Of a stretch of 51,498 nt of DNA, positions 17,120-24,361 are shown in pieces. Origin of the DNA: Candidatus Zixiibacteriota bacterium. Its GTDB lineage: Bacteria > Zixibacteria > MSB-5A5 > GN15 > FEB-12. The notes beneath the pieces are model-generated. The model was not told the origin of the DNA, searched no databases, and saw only the letters and a list, made by a program, of their open reading frames with translations. Made by a program: the position numbers and the translations under genes. The stretch is from positions 1-51,498 of the forward strand of contig JAWXAN010000015.1 in assembly GCA_034439475.1 (NCBI GenBank), read 5' to 3'. Position 1 is the stretch's first letter. Every line of letters starts with the position of its first letter.

Positions 17120-17487
17120 CTTACCTCTCCCCTCTCGCTTTTGTTCACTCTATCAATGGCTGACACTAAATCTTGGGAGATTCGGCTGAAATCGGCCTGG
17201 ACAGTTTCGGATTTGATGATAAGTCCCATTCTGCCCGGTTGGGTAAGAGAATGTCGGTTGAGGCGGAGAGCTTCGCGGAAAAGCCGTTTTACTCGGTTCC
17301 GTTTGACGGCATTGCCAAGCCGACGCGAGACAAAAACTCCATAGGAGAACTGCTCCGACGGTTGCCAGATAAGGGTATGAAATGTCCCATGAATCCGTGT
17401 ACCGGTCTTGAAAAGTGAATCGATTTCAAGACGGCTTTTCAGACTGAGGTCTCGGGGAAGACTATTTTTTCCGGGCGACGACAACAA
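17116..17487 (-). CDS. rnpA: ribonuclease P protein component
   Basis: A 123-residue basic protein, the protein subunit of RNase P that assists tRNA 5' maturation. It has the signature [21 protein letters not shown] (written in two pieces: [14 protein letters not shown] and LFREALR) near residues 55-75 and an N-terminal [16 protein letters not shown]. There is no ATG: the frame starts at TTG 17487 or the next TTG at 17484, either of which overlaps the 3' end of rpmH by 23-26 bp. The exact start is uncertain. Confidence 0.93.
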   Translation of the reverse strand: MLSSPGKNSLPRDLSLKSRLEIDSLFKTGTRIHGTFHTLIWQPSEQFSYGVFVSRRLGNAVKRNRVKRLFREALRLNRHSLTQPGRMGLIIKSETVQADFSRISQDLVSAIDRVNKSERGEVR

Positions 17488-17614
17488 CTAATCTCTTGCG
17501 GCCCTTGGCCCTGCGGCGAGCGAGCACTTTCCGGCCATTCTTGGTAGCCATACGCGCGCGGAAACCGTGATCGTTAATCTTCTTCCGGTTCGATGGTTGA
17601 AATGTTCTTAACAT
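17462..17614 (-). CDS. rpmH: 50S ribosomal protein L34
   Basis: A 50-residue, Lys/Arg-rich protein: [13 protein letters not shown]... followed by [20 protein letters not shown] and KGRKRL, matching the conserved L34 core. The C-terminal extension LVVVVARKK is slightly longer than usual (44-46 residues is common) and is the part overlapped by rnpA. It is the first gene of the minus-strand cluster and lies where gene orientation changes. Confidence 0.95.
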   Translation of the reverse strand: MLRTFQPSNRKKINDHGFRARMATKNGRKVLARRRAKGRKRLVVVVARKK

Positions 17615-18051
17615 AATTTATATACCTCTTCTCAAGTCGGACAATATATAGGTTTCGGAGGCCGCGTCAAGCGGTATTTGGATGTTTTTGGCGGGGGTGG
17701 GGAGTACTCGTTCCGTGGTGTCGGGCGAGGGCGCCTGACACCACTTCCAGGAACTGAAAAAAAGATGACAAAACCACAAAAGTTAATTTGAAGCGCCCCG
17801 TGTCCGCATGGTTTGACGACATACAACCAAGGAAGTGCGAAACAAGTAGGTGAGGCTTTCGTATTACCAACGAGACACCCAAGTTGACGAGGCAACCGCC
17901 GATGCTTTTGGGTTTTAGAGTTGAAATTTCTGAATTCGCGGGTGAGTAGTACGTTCGGCAAGCCTTGGCTCGGGCTGATGGAGTGACACTGACTCGCAGA
18001 GGCCAGAGAGATGAAATCGGTCTTGCCCGTAACAAGAACTGGAGACACGAC
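17615..18051. repeat. intergenic region upstream of rpmH
   Basis: It should contain the rpmH promoter; no clear -35/-10 pair was found. A 24-bp hairpin copy lies at 17718-17741 (GTGTCGGGC arm). The text 'gatgacaaaaccacaaaagt' near 17766-17785 recurs near 18961-18979. No DnaA boxes or dnaA gene are seen, though this is where many genomes have them. Confidence 0.6.
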
Positions 18052-18756
18052 ATGAACTCAGCTAAAGCAGTAGCGCGGCAAGCAGGAGTACTGTACTTCC
18101 TGATTATGGTAGTGGGGATCTTCGGCGAGTTTTTCTTTCCCGAGTTCGTTGTTCTTGGGGATGCTACAGCGACCGCCCTCAACATTACCGCTGCCAAGCT
18201 TACTTACCGCATTGGCATTCTGATTGACTTTGTCTCCCAGATCATGTTTACTTCTTGGTCGTAATGCTGTACAACCTACTCAAAGACGTCAACAAGAAGC
18301 ACGCCATGCTCATGGTGGTATTTGGTGTCAATCGGCGTCGCCCTGGCACTTGCCAACCTACTCAATGAGATTGCGCCGCTGATACTCCTGAGTGGCGCCG
18401 ACTACTTGTCGGTTTTCACCAAACCTCAACTGGATGCTCTGGCGCTGGGCTTTCTCAGATTAAACGGCAGTGGAGAATCTGTTGTCATGGCATTCTGGGG
18501 TCTCTGGCTCTTTCCCTTCGGCATCCTTGTCATCAAGTCGGGTTTCTTTCCTCGGATCCTGGGCATCTTGCTGATGGTTGCCGGCTTCGCCTATATCATT
18601 AGTAGGTTTACATCCATCCTCTTGCCTGCTTACAGGCACGTTGTTTTCCAGGTCATGATGCCGTTGTCTTTCGGAGAGGTGCCGATAATCTTGTGGCTTC
18701 TCATCAAGGGAGCAAAGGTGCCGCTACCACAGCCCCGGTCTTCCCATGTCAGCTGA
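18052..18756 (+). pseudogene. DUF4386 family membrane protein, with two compensating frameshifts
   Basis: The first frame (MNSAKAVARQAGVLYFLIMVVGIFGEFF..., from ATG 18052 with GGAG upstream) runs to about 18250 and hits TAA at 18262. A second frame carries the family-like continuation FLVVMLYNLLKDVNKKHAMLMVVFG up to about 18317. The original frame resumes with SIGVALALANLLNEIAPLILLSGADYLSVF and WGLWLFPFGILVIKSGFFPRILGILLMVAGFAYI to TGA 18756. Joined, the order matches a DUF4386 protein of about 230 residues with six or so membrane segments. Function of the family unknown. The two shifts cancel, so either a decaying gene or two sequencing errors beside short homopolymers. Confidence 0.75.
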
Positions 18757-19066
18757 CGTCCCGCCCAATGGTGATGCCTAACCCAGTAAAGAAGGGAACT
18801 GCCACGTTCAACTATGTAACCGTTCATACGGGCTGTTATGAATATAAATGATTTTGTCCCTGGGCAGGTTGCTGAAGTTTGGTGCGGGGCGGGGACACCC
18901 CGCACGAAGTCTTTAGGCACGCGTTGGTGCATGGGGAGGTACACTAACCACGATAAAATAATGACAAGACCACAAAAGTGTCAAGGATGTCCCCGGTTTA
19001 TGCCGTGGAAGGCCGGGCCCACCGCAAGCGGTGGGGTACCAAAATATATGCGGTTCGGAAATTAAT
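18757..19066. repeat. intergenic repeat stretch
   Basis: 24-bp hairpin copy at 18882-18905 (GTGCGGGGC arm), then the 'gtgcatggggaggtacactaacca' module and a CACCGC/GCGGTG hairpin at about 19019-19034. No gene seen; nothing resembling a clear promoter for the epimerase-like gene. Confidence 0.65.
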
Positions 19067-20002
19067 ATGCCAATTCTAACTGACCGTGTACGTAACGTGC
19101 TGGAATATTTCAGGGTTCGCTCGAAAAGTTATTTTCATTCAAGTACCCCGGTTTCATACGATCCTGACAATATTCTCCCCTACTACATCGACCACGCCGA
19201 GCGGGCGATTTATCCCGGGCCCGTCGATTCCGCAGGCATACCATTATATAACCATCGCGGCACGGTTGATTATCAACCAGTGGGGATTGCATTGACGGCA
19301 TTCGGGAACCTGGATATGTATCGCCGCACTGGAGACGAGACATATAGGATGAGATTTATTCAACTATGCGATTGGTTTGTGGCGAAGCAGGATAACAATG
19401 GGATGTGGCTGATTAATCTGTTTGACCGTCAGTATGGACTGATGAAACCGTGGCCGTCGGCATTAACTCAAGGCAAAGCTATTTCCTGTTTGGTGCGGGC
19501 ATACGCATTAACAAACGATATGCGATATTTGGTTTCGGCTCGAGCAGGGCTAAAATCTTTTCATATAGAAATTCAGGACGGCGGCGTCGTTCGCACAAAT
19601 GATGGTTTGAGCTGGTACGAGGAATATCCGTCGGCTGTACCGTATCAGGTTCTCAACGGTTTCATTTTCGCGCTTTGGGGATTGTATGATTTGGTTCGCA
19701 TCGAGGAGAATGCATTGGCACGAGAGTTATATGAAGCTGGTTTGCAGGCACTTAGGAAGAAACTTCCAGAATTTGATACGGGCTATTGGTCGCTCTATCA
19801 TATTAGTTTTGAAATGACAAATCCGGCGAGTGTGCCGTATCACCGGTTGCATATTGCGCAGGTGCATGCGATGTATAGGATCACAGGGGACGAGATTTTT
19901 GAGAGGTATGCCGCACAATGGGAAGAATATCTGAATGGGCGGTTTAACGCCTTGCGGACGTTGCCAGCGAAATTGCGGTGGCGCATGGCGCATTGGATGT
20001 GA
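19067..20002 (+). CDS. D-glucuronyl C5-epimerase C-terminal domain protein
   Basis: A 311-residue protein resembling the C-terminal catalytic domain of D-glucuronyl C5-epimerases, an (alpha/alpha)-barrel-like fold that inverts C5 of uronic acids in polysaccharides. Features: PVGIALTAFGNLDMYRRTGDE, WLINLFDRQYGLMKPWPSALTQGKAISCLVRAY, WYEEYPSAVPYQVLNGFIFALWGLYDL and a Tyr-rich end (YWSLYHISFE). The Tyr residues and the W-P-S-A-x-x-Q-G motif are typical. It has no signal peptide. The ATG at 19067 has only a weak upstream GGAAA. It stands alone, with no glycosyltransferases nearby, so its substrate (exopolysaccharide uronate?) is not known. Confidence 0.85.
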   Translation: MPILTDRVRNVLEYFRVRSKSYFHSSTPVSYDPDNILPYYIDHAERAIYPGPVDSAGIPLYNHRGTVDYQPVGIALTAFGNLDMYRRTGDETYRMRFIQLCDWFVAKQDNNGMWLINLFDRQYGLMKPWPSALTQGKAISCLVRAYALTNDMRYLVSARAGLKSFHIEIQDGGVVRTNDGLSWYEEYPSAVPYQVLNGFIFALWGLYDLVRIEENALARELYEAGLQALRKKLPEFDTGYWSLYHISFEMTNPASVPYHRLHIAQVHAMYRITGDEIFERYAAQWEEYLNGRFNALRTLPAKLRWRMAHWM

Positions 20003-20290
20003 TGCTTCGCTGGTGCACGACACCACAGAGCTAAGAAGATCACACCGTCCGCCGCGGCGGATGGCAATCTCATGTTCTCTTCCTCCGGCGCGTAACCGGG
20101 ACGTTTCTCACGGGGACGTACACCAGGCACGAATCCATCTTCGTGCGGTCCGCCACGGCGGACTGTCCCGCATCAAGTGACGGTCAGGTCACACTCATAT
20201 CTTCACTGCGCTCAGATATAAGCAAGACCCGACGTAACAGGAATTTGGTGAGTGAGAAAAAATGTCGAGACCTCGGAAGATATCGACCTG
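20003..20290. repeat. intergenic repeat stretch between convergent genes
   Basis: GC-rich palindrome core at about 20042-20066, joined directly to 'ggcaatctcatg' of the TTGCGAGG family; a 'gggacgtacaccaggcac' module; a second GC-rich palindrome at about 20148-20167; and 'gtgacggtcaggtcac' plus 'gacccgacgtaac' fragments. It separates the convergent epimerase-like gene and murJ; no T-run terminator was recognised. Confidence 0.7.
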
Positions 20291-21859
20291 TTATGCGTTG
20301 AAGGTTTTCTTTTTGAGTGTGGCCAAAAGCTTTATTGGCTCTTCAAGTTTCAACGCATAAGCGAGACCCAGATAAACCACGATCCCAATAATGCCAAAAA
20401 TTGTCAACCTGATAAAAGTATAAAGCAGGCTGTGCGTGGCAGATGCTGAAAGCTCGCCTTGGAGAGACGGCCAGAGAGTGTCAAGCCAAAGCCAGAGAGC
20501 GGCGACTATGGCGAGCAGAAGGGTGATTTTGAGGATAGAACTTCGCCACAGCTCCCTCATGCTCAATTGGAGCTTTCGGCTCAGATCAAATGACATAATG
20601 AGGAATCCTGAAAGCCATGCGAAAGTAGTGGCGAGAGCAAGGCCATCCTGGGCCATCGGATGAACCAGCCAGAGACTCAAAGTAATTTTAATGACAAGCA
20701 TCACAAGTAGAATGAATCCGAGTCGTTTGAGCAGAGAGCCGGCATAATAGAGGCGCATTTGAAAAAGATAAACCGAGTAGAGCGGGATGCCAATGGCATA
20801 ATAAAAGAGCGGACTGCTTGTGAGTGAAAGTGATTGCGCGTCGAAGGCCCCGCGCTGGAATGCGACGCGGACAATTTCTTCGGAAAAGATGACCATGCCG
20901 ACCGCAATAAAAGACATGATAAAAAACAAAAGCCGCACACTGTGTGAGTAGAGCAAGTGGAGTTTCTCTTTTCCGTCCGGTGTGGAATAGTCTGATATCC
21001 ACGGAAATGCGGCCAGAGAAATTGTAGCGGCGAAGATCCCGGTTGGGATATGGGCCAAAAATATTGCATATCTGAGGGCCGCTATTTGACCATCGCCAAG
21101 ATACCATCTGGCGAGAATTCGATCGACAACGGGATATATAAGCGCGATGGCTTCGACAAGCCCGACAGCGATTGTGGCCAGAAGAAATGGTTTGATGGCA
21201 GCTGTATAGACGGTGAAGGCTTTTGGTTTGATTAATAAAAATGCCGCCGCCCCGTTATAGACGAAAATAACGAATGAACCGACAAGCCATGAGTAGGCCA
21301 GCAGTTCAATAGTGATATCATTTTGCCAGAGAAAAAGTATTCCTAGAACGACAGCGTTCACCAAAATTGAAGAAAGGGATGGAACAACGAATCGCTTTTT
21401 TTCATAGAGCCAGCTTCGAAAGTATGCCTCCATCCCCCGAAAGAAGATAAATCCCGAGAAAATAAGTATGAGTCGCGCAGCAAGTTCTCTCTGCTCAGGC
21501 ACAAGATTGGGGTCTATCCAGATCGGGATGCTTTCACGAAACGCTATTAGCAAGAGCGCGATCAGCGCAAAAATTGAGGCGAAGAGAATTGTGCCCGACC
21601 AGAACAATTCTGATTCGTCGTGACCTGATTCTTCATGGCTCTTTTTGGCTGGAATAAATGCAGTAGGTATCGCCGCAAAAAAGATGAAGGTCAACAGTTC
21701 AGGGAGTGTGAAGGCGATGATGAAGACTTCAAGAGCGGCGCTTGTGCCAAAAAAGTTGGCAATAACGGCTTCGCGGGCAAAACCAAAAAAACGGCTGCCA
21801 ATATTGGCCAGCACAGTAATAAGCGAGGCGCCGACAAGTGTCGCTGTGCGCGCTTTCAA
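20291..21859 (-). CDS. murJ: lipid II flippase MurJ (MviN)
   Basis: A 522-residue polytopic membrane protein with about 14 hydrophobic segments. The N-terminus (TLVGASLITVLANIGSRFFGFAREAVIANFFG) and the central RYAIFLAHIPTGIFAATISLAAFPWIS match MurJ/MviN, which flips lipid II to the periplasmic face for peptidoglycan synthesis. The start ATG overlaps the Nudix gene stop by 4 bp, so it is last in an M24 peptidase-Nudix-murJ operon. A related polysaccharide flippase is the alternative but less likely. Confidence 0.9.
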   Translation of the reverse strand: MKARTATLVGASLITVLANIGSRFFGFAREAVIANFFGTSAALEVFIIAFTLPELLTFIFFAAIPTAFIPAKKSHEESGHDESELFWSGTILFASIFALIALLLIAFRESIPIWIDPNLVPEQRELAARLILIFSGFIFFRGMEAYFRSWLYEKKRFVVPSLSSILVNAVVLGILFLWQNDITIELLAYSWLVGSFVIFVYNGAAAFLLIKPKAFTVYTAAIKPFLLATIAVGLVEAIALIYPVVDRILARWYLGDGQIAALRYAIFLAHIPTGIFAATISLAAFPWISDYSTPDGKEKLHLLYSHSVRLLFFIMSFIAVGMVIFSEEIVRVAFQRGAFDAQSLSLTSSPLFYYAIGIPLYSVYLFQMRLYYAGSLLKRLGFILLVMLVIKITLSLWLVHPMAQDGLALATTFAWLSGFLIMSFDLSRKLQLSMRELWRSSILKITLLLAIVAALWLWLDTLWPSLQGELSASATHSLLYTFIRLTIFGIIGIVVYLGLAYALKLEEPIKLLATLKKKTFNA

Positions 21860-22407
21860 AGCAGTTCTTTTACCGCATCGTGCAGATCGGCGCGATAGTG
21901 CAAACCACCGCTGTCGCTTTGCCGCATCATAGATGAGAATCGTTCGAATTCGCCGAGCGGAACGAGGGCGATCTCGCGGATTTCATGGGTGTCGGTAAAA
22001 TTGAAATCCCCTGAGAGCCAGTGGGCGGTAAAGATAAATGACCGCCATTCGATGTATTGGCCGTCGATATGAAAATAGACGCGGGTTTGGAGAATGAATC
22101 GCTCCAGTTCGACTGTACAGCCAAGCTCTTCGGCAACTTCGCGGGCTATCCCCTTCTCGAATGTCTCCCCCGGTTCGATTCCGCCGGACATGGAGCGAAA
22201 CAGACTGTGTGGGTAGCTGTGTTTTGACATGACGAGATATTCGCTCCCTTTGGTGATGTAGAGGGTGACATCATGGTTGCGTCCCTCTTTTTGGGACTGT
22301 TTGATACGGTCGAATTCTTCGTCGGAGATAATATAGGTGAACTCTTTGAATACTGGAGAACCGTAACGTTCGGCCATGTGCGCGATCATCGAGTCAGTGA
22401 TGAACAT
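21856..22407 (-). CDS. Nudix hydrolase
   Basis: A 183-residue protein with a complete Nudix box, GGIEPGETFEKGIAREVAEELG (G-x5-E-x7-REVAEELG), near residues 75-97, which binds Mg2+ to hydrolyse nucleoside-diphosphate-linked substrates. The substrate cannot be read from the sequence. It is 3 bp downstream of the M24 peptidase gene and overlaps murJ by 4 bp. It resembles ADP-ribose/(d)NTP-type Nudix enzymes in length only. Confidence 0.92.
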   Translation of the reverse strand: MFITDSMIAHMAERYGSPVFKEFTYIISDEEFDRIKQSQKEGRNHDVTLYITKGSEYLVMSKHSYPHSLFRSMSGGIEPGETFEKGIAREVAEELGCTVELERFILQTRVYFHIDGQYIEWRSFIFTAHWLSGDFNFTDTHEIREIALVPLGEFERFSSMMRQSDSGGLHYRADLHDAVKELL

Positions 22408-22410
22408 GGG

Positions 22411-23589
22411 TTAGAACAGTGTCACAATCTCCGTTTGGAGCGGGAGGGTCGTGATTTCAACCCCTTCATTACTGATCAAGACATCAATTTCGGTCCGGAA
22501 TCCGCAATCAGCCATGTATATCCCCGGCTCGACTGAAAAAAGATGGCCTTGCTGGAGCACACGACGATCCTCGGTTTCGAGGTTGTCGATATTCGGGCCT
22601 GTGCCATGGGTTGATGTCGTGATCGAATGGCCGGTACGGTGGGTGAAATACTTGTCGTAACCGGCGGCGATGACGACATTCCGGCAGGCATCGTCGACCT
22701 CGTAGCCAAAAACTTGGCGTTTGTCGATGTTGTCGCGAAGAAACTGGATGGCTGCATCGCGGGCGTGGGCGAGGACCGAAAAGAGCTCGTTGTATTTGGG
22801 CGGGATTTCGGATTTCCTGCCAGCAAAAGCCATCCAGGTGATATCGGCCATGACGGCGTTATCGATTTTCAGTTTTGCCCAGATATCCAAAAGAATCAGG
22901 TCTCCCCTTTTAATGATTTGGGCGTTTTCTGCGGTTGGCTCATAGTGCGGATTGCCGGCATTCTGGTTTATAGAGCAATTGGGGCCGTGGTCGTTAATCA
23001 TGTCATATTCTTCAAACTGAGCCAGCATGTAATTCATAATATCAAATTCAGTCTGCTTTTTGTTTGTGTTGAGGCAGTCGGCAATATGTTTGAGGGTTTT
23101 ACTTTTGATCTCTATAAGATTTTTGGCGGCAATGCGATGGGTGGCTATCTGCTCAACCGAGAGCCTCGCTTGAAAGAAGGCAACAAGGTCGGCCGATGTT
23201 ACAATCTCGCACCCGAAAGAGCGGATAAGTTCGATGGTGCCGGCATCGACAAGGCCAATATACGGGAGCCTGCCGTGGGGGGCGTACTCCATGGCTATCT
23301 TTTTGCAGTCTACTAACAGTTTTTGCAGTTCAGATTCAAGAAGGCGGTAAGAAGAAAATGGAATAATGGTGCCCTGGAGGGCGGAGAATTTGGCTTTTTC
23401 AATATTATGTACCAACGCAGTCGGGCTGCCGGATGACGGAATAAAATAGCAAAAACGCCGGGTGAGAGTGGTCGGCAGGCCAAGCATCTGCACGGCGATA
23501 TCATTGCGGCTGTGGAAATCGACCATTAGCCAGCCATCGAGACCGTGCTTTTTTAAATAGCCTTGAATTGTGTCGATTGGCAGTTTCAT
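22411..23589 (-). CDS. M24 family metallopeptidase (Xaa-Pro aminopeptidase-like)
   Basis: A 392-residue cytoplasmic peptidase with an N-terminal creatinase-like domain and a C-terminal pita-bread domain. Metal ligands are all recognisable: Asp in LILLDIWAKL, Asp in MADITWMAFAG, His in HRTGHSI, Glu in LFSVEPGIY and Glu in FRTEIDVLI. The His-Gly segment STHGTGPNID is also conserved. It removes N-terminal residues next to proline or cleaves dipeptides. First gene of the three-gene minus operon; a shared divergent region (23590-23695) separates it from the ATPase gene. Confidence 0.92.
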   Translation of the reverse strand: MKLPIDTIQGYLKKHGLDGWLMVDFHSRNDIAVQMLGLPTTLTRRFCYFIPSSGSPTALVHNIEKAKFSALQGTIIPFSSYRLLESELQKLLVDCKKIAMEYAPHGRLPYIGLVDAGTIELIRSFGCEIVTSADLVAFFQARLSVEQIATHRIAAKNLIEIKSKTLKHIADCLNTNKKQTEFDIMNYMLAQFEEYDMINDHGPNCSINQNAGNPHYEPTAENAQIIKRGDLILLDIWAKLKIDNAVMADITWMAFAGRKSEIPPKYNELFSVLAHARDAAIQFLRDNIDKRQVFGYEVDDACRNVVIAAGYDKYFTHRTGHSITTSTHGTGPNIDNLETEDRRVLQQGHLFSVEPGIYMADCGFRTEIDVLISNEGVEITTLPLQTEIVTLF

Positions 23590-23695
23590 TGTCTCCCTGT
23601 TCCTCTTTTCTGTTTATGTCTATTGCGACTCAGGCAGTATACTTAACCGGAGACATCTTGACACTACAAAATCAGTAGGATAGATTGATCTGTAC

Positions 23696-24283
23696 ATGGA
23701 AACGGAGATGATGAAAATTGTTATCACCGGCGCGCCAGGCTCAGGCAAGACCGAGTTTATTGAACGGCTGAAACTGCTCCCTGAATTTGAGGATGTGGTT
23801 TTCTTCGATGAGCTTGCCCGGCGATTATTAATCAAAAAACCGGAATACCGCGCCAACCTAAAAGAGTTTCATAAGCGTATCTATGCCGAGCAGGTACGCC
23901 GCGAGGATGCTGTTTCGGGCAGGCCGTTTATCAGCGACCGCGGGACGATCGATGCCTTCGCCTTCCACCCCGAGACACTGGCATTTGTCGGGACCACCCT
24001 CCAGCGAGAATATCGGCGGTATACGGGCGTCATTCATTTGGGAAGCGCCGCGAGTCTGGGGGAGCGCTACTATATAAAGGATGCCGTCCGGTTGGAGTCG
24101 ATCTCTGATGCCTTGGAAATAGAGCAGGCCATCCGCTCGGCCTGGCAGGGGAACAACTCGGGCGGTAACGCCACAGGTGGCCATCCGCGTTATCAATTTG
24201 TGGGAGCAAAACTGGATTTTGAGGAAAAATACAAGGAATTCATGGAAACTCTCGCTACCTTTGACACGTCTCAAAGAAGATAA
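23696..24283 (+). CDS. P-loop AAA_28 / NadR-like ATPase domain protein
   Basis: A 195-residue protein. The Walker A GAPGSGKT lies near residues 12-19. The following helix, VVFFDELARRLLI, ISDRGTIDAFAF and the C-terminal YQFVGAKLDFEEKYKEF fit the AAA_28 family (kinase-like domains related to NadR and Ttd14). It is likely a nucleotide-dependent kinase; the substrate is unknown. The ATG at 23696 is uncertain; ATGs at 23708 and 23711 are in frame and closer to the P-loop. Confidence 0.82.
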   Translation: METEMMKIVITGAPGSGKTEFIERLKLLPEFEDVVFFDELARRLLIKKPEYRANLKEFHKRIYAEQVRREDAVSGRPFISDRGTIDAFAFHPETLAFVGTTLQREYRRYTGVIHLGSAASLGERYYIKDAVRLESISDALEIEQAIRSAWQGNNSGGNATGGHPRYQFVGAKLDFEEKYKEFMETLATFDTSQRR

Positions 24284-24361
24284 TAGACACTTCGCCCACT
24301 TTGGGCGTCTGTACAATGTCACATAAGCCGTAGAAAGAACCGCATGATAGGGGAAAAGTAT

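Noticed and set aside
17615-18051. Replication origin directly upstream of rpmH
   Set aside because: No DnaA boxes and no dnaA gene were found there; only repeats.
18630-19065. Short frames around the DUF4386 gene's end and following gap
   Set aside because: They overlap the real membrane-protein frame in opposite orientation or run through repeats; no ribosome-binding site.
22627-23316. 229-codon plus-strand frame inside the M24 peptidase gene
   Set aside because: Antisense to an intact peptidase with all metal ligands.
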